A DNA stretch of 5,069 bases from Opitutales bacterium (GTDB lineage Bacteria; Verrucomicrobiota; Verrucomicrobiia; Opitutales; Opitutaceae): the NCBI GenBank assembly GCA_021772595.1, contig JAJFLS010000126.1, positions 1 to 5,069 of the forward strand. The letters are read 5' to 3'. This document shows positions 1 through 5,069 of the stretch, piece by piece. The stretch's first letter is position 1. Each line of letters opens with the position of its first letter. Under the pieces are notes generated by a model that did not search any database, was not told where the DNA came from, and saw only the letters and a program-made list of their open reading frames with translations. The position numbers were made by a program, and so were the translations under genes.

Positions 1-1
1 C

Positions 2-55
2 GAATGGTTTGACCCTGAGAGCCCCAAAGCACTCGAATTCGTTTGGCCAAAATAA
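2..55 (+). CDS. C-terminal end of a probable upstream cassette ORF (partial)
   Basis: The first 54 bases of this frame encode 17 residues (EWFDPESPKALEFVWPK) followed by a TAA stop at 53-55. The composition is protein-like. The stop lies five bases before an attC R'' box, which is where a cassette ORF should end. The start is outside the window and I recognise no family from so short a tail. A second frame (3-65) is also open and ends in the TAA inside the R'' box, a common arrangement in cassettes, so the frame choice is uncertain. Confidence 0.35.
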   Translation, partial: EWFDPESPKALEFVWPK

Positions 56-59
56 ATAC

Positions 60-131
60 AGCTAACCATCGGCTTCACTCAACTCGTTCCAGCCGCTCCG
101 CGGCTTCCACTCGCGAGTGAGCCGGACGGCT
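60..131 (+). other. attC-like integron recombination site 1 (degenerate R' box)
   Basis: The R''-like box AGCTAAC (60-66) is followed by an imperfect inverted repeat. CGGCT-t-CACTC (70-80) pairs with GAGTGAGCCG (115-124), leaving a single extrahelical T at 75. Inside it, AGCCGC (91-96) pairs with GCGGCT (100-105) around a TCC loop. The right-hand core box is poor: the best candidate is GACGGCT (125-131) instead of GTTRRRY. At 72 bp the size fits attC sites, and the next ORF starts 11 bp beyond, as is usual for a cassette. The call rests on the folded structure with an extrahelical base plus the two other attC sites in register downstream. Confidence 0.6.
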
Positions 132-142
132 TTCAAGAAACC

Positions 143-1108
143 ATGAGAAATATTCTAAATATCACAAACGGAGGTTCCGCTGTTGAAATAATGAAACAGG
201 CTAATATTCCAGGTGTGCTTTTACCCTGGCAGGATGTATTACATGATGGACCTATCCCAAGCAATTTATCGCTAGAGGAGTTGTCAAAAATTCGGTCTCA
301 ATTCATTGTTGATCGCAATTGGGGAGATCCTGAAAATTTCACGCAAAGAGATAATGAACTTAAGTCCTTCAACGAATACGAGAAAGTAATATTATGGTTC
401 GAACATGATCTCTATGATCAGCTTCAAATAATTCAAATACTGGATTGGATTTATCAGAATCCTTCAAAAGGGATTGAGCTATCAATAATCTGTACAGATC
501 AATATTTAGGTCAACTCACTCCAGAAGAAATGGGAGGACTGATGCAGTATGAAGAGCCGATTACGGAATCTCATCTCAAGCTATCCAATAAGGCTTGGTC
601 TGCGCTTCGATCAAGCTCTCCCGATAAGTGGTATGAACTACTAAATATGGATACCACTGTTTTGCCGTTTCTTGAAGGGGCAGTCGTGAGGCTATTGGAA
701 GAATATCCTAGCTGTACAAACGGATTATCTCGAACCGCTGAGCAAGCATTGAAATTAGTATCAAACGGTGCAACACATCCTGGACGGGTTTTCTTTCGCA
801 ATCAAAAGTTGGAAGAGCGAGTATTCATGGGTGATGCTAGTTTCTGGGTAGTTATCCTTAAACTACTAGAATCAAATCCTCCCTTGATAGTTCTTCCGGA
901 AGGTAAAGAGTTCACATTGCCAATCCCAAAACCATTCCCAAGAGATCTGGAATTATCTATCACGTCGGCTGGTATAGACGTATTGGCTGGCAAACTGAAC
1001 TGGCTTGAGGTTTCAAATATTGACCGCTGGATTGGGGGTGTTCATTTAACGCCAACCAATATTTGGTGCTGGAATGCAAGTTCCAGAACAATAGCCAAGC
1101 GAGCCTAA
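143..1108 (+). CDS. DUF1835 domain-containing protein (integron cassette gene)
   Basis: This 321-residue protein opens with the DUF1835 signature: an N-terminal strand and ITNGGSA loop (residues 7-13), PWQDVLHDGP (28-37), and the strongly conserved LWFEHDLYDQLQ block (84-95). A second half of about 180 residues includes PFLEGAVVRLLEEYP and NGLSRTAEQALKL, also typical of long DUF1835 proteins, where it looks helical and winged-helix-like. The molecular function of the family is unknown and I do not assign one. No signal peptide or membrane segment is visible, so it is probably cytosolic. The ATG at 143 is the first in frame after attC1. The upstream AAGAAA is only a weak ribosome binding site. 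The TAA stop lies inside the R'' box of the next attC, a hallmark of cassette genes. The gene is AT-rich compared with the region from 1660 on. Confidence 0.85.
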   Translation: MRNILNITNGGSAVEIMKQANIPGVLLPWQDVLHDGPIPSNLSLEELSKIRSQFIVDRNWGDPENFTQRDNELKSFNEYEKVILWFEHDLYDQLQIIQILDWIYQNPSKGIELSIICTDQYLGQLTPEEMGGLMQYEEPITESHLKLSNKAWSALRSSSPDKWYELLNMDTTVLPFLEGAVVRLLEEYPSCTNGLSRTAEQALKLVSNGATHPGRVFFRNQKLEERVFMGDASFWVVILKLLESNPPLIVLPEGKEFTLPIPKPFPRDLELSITSAGIDVLAGKLNWLEVSNIDRWIGGVHLTPTNIWCWNASSRTIAKRA

Positions 1109-1166
1109 CAACTACATGCACTCGGACAGCAAAAACCGCTGGTTTTTGCTGCCGGTGATGTGAAGC
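1103..1166 (+). other. attC integron recombination site 2 (well formed)
   Basis: The R'' box GCCTAAC (1103-1109) carries the stop codon of the DUF1835 gene. The stem then reads ACAT (1114-1117), CAC (1119-1121), CGG (1123-1125) and CAGCAAAAACC (1127-1137), a GCT loop, then GGTTTTTGCTG, CCG, GTG and ATGT (1141-1161). All 21 pairs match, with three unpaired bases (G1118, T1122, A1126) all on the left arm. Extrahelical bases on one arm of a near-perfect stem are the structural signature by which integron integrase recognises attC. The R' box is GTGAAGC (1160-1166), one change from GTTRRRY. The 11-bp apical stem could also slow transcription, but there is no T-tract after it. Confidence 0.85.
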
Positions 1167-1180
1167 ATTCGCTAGAAAAA

Positions 1181-1534
1181 ATGGAATGGACCCCAATATC
1201 GTTTGAAGATTTCAGCGAACTTTTCGAAAGAGAGAAGAAATCACTGAATACGACCCTAGCTAAGTTGCTTGATTATATCGGTATTCCAGTGGTTTCGGAA
1301 AAAATCGAACGACACAATCAGATTGAGAACGTGTGGGTAGTGGCTGAAACTAAAGAAATTGTCCTCTTCTATGATGACGTCGAAGAGGGTTTTGAGATTG
1401 GGAGAAAAAATGGGAAAGGAATTATTATCTGTGAGTATGCAAACCAGTGGACACTAGAAATGGCTCTGAATAATCTAAAAGAACAAATCAGCGAACAAGG
1501 CGCTTCTCACAACGAGCGCAAGCGCTCGTCATGA
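1181..1534 (+). CDS. Hypothetical cassette protein, 117 aa, family not recognised
   Basis: I do not recognise this protein. It is small and acidic, with an N-terminal amphipathic helical stretch (SFEDFSELFEREKKSLNTTL), then probable beta strands (VWVVAETKEIVLFYDDV, GFEIG, GIIICEYA) and a C-terminal helix (TLEMALNNLKEQI). This resembles a compact alpha/beta domain. There is no signal peptide or transmembrane segment. I chose ATG 1181 because it lies 14 bp after the R' box of attC2; an in-frame ATG at 1160 would add seven residues but sits inside attC2. No clear Shine-Dalgarno precedes it (only an A-rich run). The last residues (NERKRSS) are encoded by the attC3 stem and the TGA is inside that site, so this tail is probably not part of the conserved fold. 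Base composition matches the DUF1835 cassette. Small proteins of unknown function are the commonest cargo of chromosomal integrons. Confidence 0.75.
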   Translation: MEWTPISFEDFSELFEREKKSLNTTLAKLLDYIGIPVVSEKIERHNQIENVWVVAETKEIVLFYDDVEEGFEIGRKNGKGIIICEYANQWTLEMALNNLKEQISEQGASHNERKRSS

Positions 1535-1550
1535 GAGCTTGGCGTTAGGC
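1490..1550 (+). other. attC integron recombination site 3, overlapping a gene end
   Basis: The right core box is canonical: GTTAGGC (1544-1550), preceded by GC. The apical stem ACGAGCGC (1512-1519) / GCGCTCGT (1522-1529) is perfect with an AA loop. Below an internal ACA/CAT loop, CTC, CT and AAG (1508 back to 1497) pair with GAG, AG and CTT (1533-1540), leaving unpaired T1505 and GCG 1500-1502 on the left arm. The left core box is weak: AGCGAAC at 1490-1496, of which only AAC matches GTT of R'. The site overlaps the last codons and stop of the preceding gene. Confidence 0.7.
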
Positions 1551-1555
1551 AAGGA
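1551..1555 (+). promoter_or_regulatory. Shine-Dalgarno AAGGA for the minicistron at 1565
   Basis: AAGGA begins directly after the R' box of attC3 and lies nine bases before ATG 1565. It is the best ribosome binding site among the cassette genes here. By contrast, the oxidoreductase ATG at 1603 has only a weak GAAAAG stretch upstream. Confidence 0.5.
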
Positions 1556-1564
1556 AAGCAAACG

Positions 1565-1606
1565 ATGCAAATGAACACGAAGAAGAATATGAAAAGCTCC
1601 TCATGA
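1565..1606 (+). CDS. 13-residue minicistron overlapping the oxidoreductase start
   Basis: ATG 1565 opens a reading frame for MQMNTKKNMKSSS that stops at TGA 1604-1606. That stop overlaps the oxidoreductase start in the four-base string ATGA (1603-1606), the classic arrangement for translational coupling. The peptide is basic and polar and has no recognisable function. It has a good Shine-Dalgarno and starts 14 bp after the R' box, where a cassette's first ATG is expected. Short leader ORFs that raise translation of a downstream gene are known from class 1 integrons (ORF-11 at attI1). A role of that kind here is inference. It could also be a chance ORF in the leader. Confidence 0.4.
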   Translation: MQMNTKKNMKSSS

Positions 1607-3174
1607 AAATTATAGAGACAGGAATCATCATTGGAGCGATTATGCTTACAAATCTCGTATGCCACGCGACGGAGCGAACAGAATACGACGTGGTCGTCTA
1701 CGGCCAAACCAGCGCCGGTGTGATGGCGGCGGTGCAGGCGAAGCGCATGGGCAAGACAGTGATTGTCGTTGGGCCGGACAAGCACCTGGGTGGATTGTCC
1801 AGTGGTGGGCTTGGCCAGACGGACATCGGTAACAAAAGGGTGATCGGCGGGGTATCGCGCGAGTTCTACCAGCGGATCGGTGAGCATTACGGTAAGGCGG
1901 AACAGTGGACGTTTGAGCCCCACGTTGCGGAGAAGGTTTTCGAAAATTATGCTGCCGAGCACAAGATCCCCGTGCACCGCGATGAGTGGCTCAATCGGAC
2001 ACCTGCTAGGGGTGTGGAGCTGAAAGACGGACGCATCGTGTCGATCACGATGTTGTCAGGAAAGACATACAGGGGAAAGATGTTTATCGACGCTACGTAT
2101 GAGGGTGACCTCATGGCGACAGCGGGTGTGTCGTACACCACCGGTCGCGAAGCAAGCAGCCAGTATGGGGAGTCGCTCAACGGCGTTGCAACACGATACG
2201 CAAAACACCACCAGTTTTCGAAACCGGTCGATCCGTATGTCCGACCAGGAGATCCTTCAAGCGGGTTGCTGCCGGGTGTTATGAAAGGTGGCCCAGGCAA
2301 AGAGGGCGCGGCGGACAAACGTATCCAGGCATACTGCTTCCGCATGTGCCTGACGGATGTACCGACCAATAGAATACCACTTCCGAAACCAGAGGGTTAT
2401 GATCCGATGCGATACGAACTGCTACTACGCACGATTCTTGCAAAGGCAAACCCCTACGGCGATACTTACTTCATGGAATCAGGCATGCCCAGCAGAAAGA
2501 CGGACTCAAATAACAAGGGACCGTTTTCGACTGACAATATCGGGATGAATTACGACTACCCCGAGGGAGATTACGCCACGCGCAAACAGATCATCAAGGA
2601 GCACGAAATCTACCAGAAGGGCTTCGTGTGGTTCCTCGCCAACGACCCGCGCGTGCCCGAACGGCTCCGTAAAAAGGTCGGACGGTGGGGGTTGCCCAAA
2701 GACGAATTCAAAGACAACGAGCACTGGTCGCACCAGCTCTATATCCGTGAGGCTCGACGGATGGTCGGCCTCTACGTGATGACTCAGCTCAACTGCCAGG
2801 GCAAAACCAAGATCGACAACTCGATCGGCATGGGCGCGGATACGATGGCCTCGCACCACGTGCAAAGGTATGTCGATGACAATGGCCACGTCCGCAATGA
2901 GGGCGATGTGGAAGTCGGCGGGTTCGGGCCTTACCCAATTGCTTATGCGTCGATTGTGCCCAAGCAGGGCGAGTGTTCGAACCTACTCGTTCCTGTCTGC
3001 CTCTCGGCTACCCACATGGCTTTCGGGTCTATCCGGATGGAACCTGTGTTCATGGTGCTCGGCCAGAGCGCAGCGACGGCTGCAGTTCAGGCGATCGACG
3101 CGAATTGCACGGTGCAGGACGTCGACTACGCAATTCTGCGTGCTCGACTGCTGGCAGACAAGCAAGTACTGTAA
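1603..3174 (+). CDS. Secreted FAD-dependent oxidoreductase (FAD_oxidored family)
   Basis: This 523-residue protein starts with a Sec-type signal peptide: a hydrophobic core at residues 8-19 and a likely cleavage after CHA (20-22). An N-terminal Rossmann dinucleotide-binding fold follows, with strand DVVVYG and loop GQTSAG (34-39, a relaxed GxGxxG lacking the middle glycine), then LGGLSSGG (62-69). Family blocks continue through MFIDATYEGDLMA, QAYCFRMCLTDVP, STDNIGMNYDYP, REARRMVG and, near the C-terminus, SIRMEPVFMVLGQSAATAA (476-494), which closes the FAD site. It looks full length, ending with the usual LLADKQVL-type tail. The family (Pfam FAD_oxidored, PF12831) is often annotated near polysaccharide or sugar catabolism, but its substrate is generally unknown and I do not assign one. 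It probably acts in the periplasm or outside the cell. The ATG overlaps the stop of the minicistron. Base composition is much GC-richer than the two preceding cassettes, except for the first 60 bases. The gene is unusually long for a cassette. Confidence 0.85.
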   Translation: MKIIETGIIIGAIMLTNLVCHATERTEYDVVVYGQTSAGVMAAVQAKRMGKTVIVVGPDKHLGGLSSGGLGQTDIGNKRVIGGVSREFYQRIGEHYGKAEQWTFEPHVAEKVFENYAAEHKIPVHRDEWLNRTPARGVELKDGRIVSITMLSGKTYRGKMFIDATYEGDLMATAGVSYTTGREASSQYGESLNGVATRYAKHHQFSKPVDPYVRPGDPSSGLLPGVMKGGPGKEGAADKRIQAYCFRMCLTDVPTNRIPLPKPEGYDPMRYELLLRTILAKANPYGDTYFMESGMPSRKTDSNNKGPFSTDNIGMNYDYPEGDYATRKQIIKEHEIYQKGFVWFLANDPRVPERLRKKVGRWGLPKDEFKDNEHWSHQLYIREARRMVGLYVMTQLNCQGKTKIDNSIGMGADTMASHHVQRYVDDNGHVRNEGDVEVGGFGPYPIAYASIVPKQGECSNLLVPVCLSATHMAFGSIRMEPVFMVLGQSAATAAVQAIDANCTVQDVDYAILRARLLADKQVL

Positions 3175-3192
3175 GAATAGTGACCGCGATTT

Positions 3193-3197
3193 GCCTA
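3193..3197 (+). other. Interrupted attC R'' box (GCCTA) at the intron 3' junction
   Basis: Nineteen bases after the oxidoreductase stop the + strand reads TTGCCTA and then the reverse complement of the intron 3' end. GCCTA is the left part of the R'' consensus GCCTAAC. On the minus strand this means the 3' exon begins TAGGC, so the uninterrupted target would be GT/TAGGC. The rest of this attC should lie beyond the 5' end of the intron, to the right of the window, and cannot be seen. The position just after a stop codon matches the other cassettes. Confidence 0.55.
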
Positions 3198-3233
3198 ATC
3201 GGGTAGCCGAGAGCATTAACTCTCTCGGCCCCC
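3198..3233 (-). ncRNA. Group II intron domain VI and 3' splice site
   Basis: On the minus strand GGGGCCGAGAG pairs with CTCTCGGC, then TA is left bulged, then CCC pairs with GGG. The bulged A, six bases before the end, is the candidate branch-point adenosine. The intron then ends in CGAT. The spacing is slightly shorter than the usual seven to eight bases. Hydrolytic first-step splicing is common in IIC introns, so branching may not be needed. Confidence 0.7.
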
Positions 3234-3235
3234 AC

Positions 3236-3269
3236 ACCACTCAGCGTGCGGATCCGCACTGAGCGGTTC
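3236..3269 (-). ncRNA. Group II intron domain V (IIC type), intact
   Basis: This is the catalytic hairpin. On the minus strand it begins GAACCGC and ends GTGGT. ACCGCTCAG pairs with CTGAGTGGT, then TGCG pairs with CGCA around a GATC loop, leaving a two-base CG bulge on the 3' arm, which is the hallmark of domain V. The GAACCGC...GTGGTGTG frame is the one found in IIC introns such as that of O. iheyensis, and the CGC catalytic triad is present. Nothing in it looks damaged, so the ribozyme core could still be active when maturase is supplied. Confidence 0.85.
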
Positions 3270-3276
3270 CGAATCG

Positions 3277-4687
3277 TCATCGTACCGTAGTAGGATGATG
3301 GATATTGGCCCATAGCTTAGCGAAGGACAGTAGTCCCTGCTTCGCGAGCCAATGGTTAGATAGAGCGTTATTGATGACGGGCGTTCTGGACATATGCCAA
3401 TAGCCGCGGCTGGTTATCCCATTGAGGATCGCATCGCGACGGCAGATTCCCAGCTTCAACAGATTGGCGATCCGGTTTCGGATCGTCTTCCATTGCTTCC
3501 AGAAACAGCATCGGATGCGTCGACGTATCCAGACGTCGAGATCACGGCAGAGCCGGTATCCTTCGGCGATGCCGAAGTAGCCGATCCACCCGCGCATGTA
3601 CTGCGCAATTTGATCCAGTCGGTATGGCATGGATACGCCCCAACTACGACTTGTAAGCTCGCGCAGGCGGCGCTTGAGAGCCCGAAGACTCTTGTCTGCT
3701 CCACTTCACGCGCGAGCCTCGAAAGGCGAAGCCGAGGAACTCCAGAGCGGACGTTTTCACGACTTGGCTCTTCTCCTCGTTCACCTTCAGCTTCTTCACC
3801 AGGAATCGACGCACGCTCGACACCACTCTTTCCCCCGCTCGCCGACTCTTCACCAAGATGACGAAGTCGTCCGCGTAGCGAGCGAAGCGATGGCCGCGCC
3901 GCTCCAACTCCTTGTCCAGATCGTCCAGCATGACGTTGGCCAGCAGCGGCGACAAAGGACCGCCTTGCGGCACTCCCTTGAGCGTTCGCTGAAGACGTCC
4001 ATCGACGTAGGCGCCTGCTCGAAGATAGCCGCCGATCAAGCGCAGAACGCGCCTGTCGGAGACCTTTCTAGCAAGACGATTCATCAATAGGTCATGATCC
4101 ACCTCCTCGAAGAACTTCGACAAGTCCAAGTCCACCGCGATGCGGCGTCCTTGCTTTATCGTTTCGCAAACGTGGCGGACCGCCTGATGGGCCGAGCGAT
4201 TCGGACGGAATCCGAAACTGCATTCGCTGAAGCCCGGATCGAAGATCGACCCGAGGACTTGAGCAACCGATTGCTGGATCACCCGATCCAGAACCGTGGG
4301 TATGCCCAGAAGGCGCTTGCCGCCATCGGGCTTCTCTATCTCCACGCGTCGAACCGGAAGAGGAACATGGTTCCCATTCATTAGATCTTCGCGCAGTTCG
4401 GGCCACCGCTCTCGGAACAAATCGGGAAACTCGTCGATAGTGATACCGTCGATTCCCGCCGCTCCGCGGTTGCCCTTAACTCGCCTCCACGCTCTGGATA
4501 CGTTATCCGCATCCAAGATCGCTTCGAGCAAGTCGATTCCCGAGTTCGGGCGATCCTCCTCGCGCCGCTCCCACGCTACGCCTGGCGGCGCATACCCATG
4601 GGGCGAGCAGGCGGACCCGTTCTCGTCGTTTCGGTTCGAGCCTTCGTCGCAGGTGAGACTTCCGGTTACCTTCGCTGGACGGATCAT
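3277..4687 (-). pseudogene. ltrA: Group II intron reverse transcriptase/maturase, frameshifted
   Basis: The intron-encoded protein would be about 469 residues once one base is removed. Counting from ATG 4687: RT0-1 (about residues 50-85, ending GAAGIDG), RT2 (VEIEKPDGGKRLLGIPTVLDR), RT2a-3 with DLDLSKFF (first catalytic Asp at about 188), RT4 PQGGPLSP (240-247) and RT5 YADD (271-274), then RT7 (LEFLGFAFRG). The upstream frame goes wrong after VKWS and stops at 3644. The thumb/maturase part (LRALKRRLREL, MPYRLDQIAQYMRGWIGYFG ... GLLSF) continues in another frame to 3277. An extra A at about 3697 would explain it: without it the join reads KWSDKSLRALKRR, as in the family. There is no HNH domain, as in IIC introns. 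The start is provisional: GAGGG is too close to ATG 4687, and the frame is open back to 4840. The upstream part lacks maturase function; a sequencing error is possible. Confidence 0.85.
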
Positions 4688-4689
4688 CC

Positions 4690-5069
4690 CTCGGCAGCTA
4701 TTCCCGGCTCGTTGCGAGCGACTACTATGCTCTCGGCTGGCTCCTCCAATGTCGCCTTCGCCGTTGCCGACGAAGGAGCGATCCGCATATGCGAGCCGCA
4801 AGCAAGGGAGGCCTCCCCGGATAAGAACACCAACTTCCACCGCGCGAACGTGCCATCTACCCTACGCCCCAAACCAGAGGGCTTCGCGGCGTTGTGCCCG
4901 CTCGCACCAGACGCTAGGCCTTGTATGGCCTTCTTGTTCATCGCCCCGCGACTTTGCCTTAGGCTTCCTTCCCACCAAGCCTCGCGACTTCGCAGTTGCC
5001 ATCGGCTAATGCTTTTCATAACTTTCTTTCAACTAGGAATTTAACTTATTGGTTTTATGCATAGAGGAC
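4690..5069 (-). ncRNA. Group II intron domains I to III (5' part of the ribozyme)
   Basis: No gene is needed to explain this stretch. On the minus strand it carries structured RNA similar to IIC domain I: TTAGCC (5009-5004), GAAGGAAGCC (from 4971), GGCGATGAACAAGAAGGCC and AGGCCTAG. TTCTTATCCGGGGAGG (from 4827) follows near the domain I/II boundary, and GAGCATAGTAGTCGC is probably in domain III. The outermost 50-60 bases (about 5010-5069) are AT-rich and only loosely resemble a IIC 5' end, so the true boundary is unclear. Open frames on either strand here look like by-products. Confidence 0.6.

Larger units (their letters stand above)
3198..5069 (-). mobile_element. Group IIC (attC-type) intron, 5' end not resolved
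   Basis: This is a retrotransposing ribozyme on the strand opposite to the cassettes. Its 3' end is placed at 3198, after a domain VI stem ending CTACCCGAT (introns end in AY). Upstream are a IIC-type domain V, a reverse transcriptase/maturase ORF in domain IV, and domain I-III-like RNA. From memory of the Oceanobacillus iheyensis IIC intron, shared blocks include GAAGGAAGC (from 4971), GAACAAGAA, AGGCCTAG, and TTCTTATCCGGGGAGGCCT (4827-4809). By that comparison the 5' end should lie about 100 bases before GAAGGAAGC, near or just past the right edge. No convincing GTGYG start is visible there. Insertion within GTTAGGC in antisense orientation is the known behaviour of IIC-attC introns. Mobility is doubtful because its RT is frameshifted. 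Confidence 0.8.

Noticed and set aside
1127..1151. Perfect 11-bp hairpin as a Rho-independent terminator
   Set aside because: No T-tract follows on either strand. The hairpin extends into a longer stem with extrahelical bases between R'' and R'-type boxes, which attC explains better.
1160..1180. ATG 1160 as the start of the 117-aa protein
   Set aside because: This ATG lies in the stem and R' box of attC2 and has no ribosome binding site. ATG 1181 sits at the usual distance after the R' box.
1603..1665. Lipoprotein signal peptide (cysteine at residue 20) in the oxidoreductase
   Set aside because: The residues before the cysteine are NLV, which do not fit a lipobox. Cleavage after CHA by signal peptidase I is more likely.
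3277..4840. Retron or diversity-generating retroelement reverse transcriptase
   Set aside because: The thumb/maturase extension, domain IV position and an adjacent domain V identify a group II intron. No template or variable repeats or msr/msd-like RNA are seen.
4890..4907. GTGCG at 4907 (minus strand) as the intron 5' splice site
   Set aside because: Domain I-like blocks (GAAGGAAGCC, GATGAACAAGAA, AGGCCTAG) lie upstream of it, so it is internal. It would also leave too little RNA for domains I to III.
3394..5044. Long + strand open frames across the right third (3394-3861, 3629-4090, 4296-5009, 4598-5044)
   Set aside because: They are arginine-, serine- and proline-rich antisense readings of the reverse transcriptase and structured intron RNA, with no recognisable domain.

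Overview
The window reads as part of a chromosomal-type (environmental) integron cassette array that has been invaded by a bacterial group IIC intron. The organism is not directly identifiable. The 523-aa FAD-dependent oxidoreductase belongs to a family that I recall as especially abundant in Planctomycetes, Verrucomicrobia and Lentisphaerae. Integron cassettes travel, however, so this is only a weak hint at the host.

Layout, left to right on the + strand: (1) the last codons of a probable upstream cassette ORF (2-55). (2) An attC-like recombination site (60-131). (3) A cassette carrying a DUF1835 protein (143-1108). (4) A very well-formed attC (1103-1166) with an 11-bp perfect apical stem and three extrahelical bases. 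(5) A small cassette with an unrecognised 117-aa protein (1181-1534). (6) A third attC (about 1490-1550) ending in a canonical GTTAGGC box and overlapping the end of that gene. (7) A large cassette with a 13-codon minicistron (1565-1606) that overlaps the start of a secreted FAD-dependent oxidoreductase (1603-3174). (8) Its attC is visible only as the left part of an R'' box (GCCTA, 3193-3197), because a group II intron lies there on the opposite strand.

The intron fills 3198 to about the right edge. On the minus strand, in order, it shows domain I-like sequence (about 5069-4820), domains II/III (about 4820-4690), a reverse transcriptase/maturase ORF in domain IV (4687-3277, broken by a one-base frameshift near 3697), an intact domain V (3269-3236) and domain VI, ending in CGAT at 3198. 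Domain V is of the IIC type and there is no HNH endonuclease domain. Orientation opposite to the cassettes and insertion inside GTTAGGC are what is known for IIC-attC introns.

The cassette genes do not form a pathway. They look like independently acquired units sharing one direction, each with its start codon 11-14 bp after the preceding R' box. The first two cassettes are AT-rich, while the oxidoreductase and the intron are clearly GC-richer, as expected for a mosaic array. The integrase, attI and promoter would be expected to the left, outside the window.
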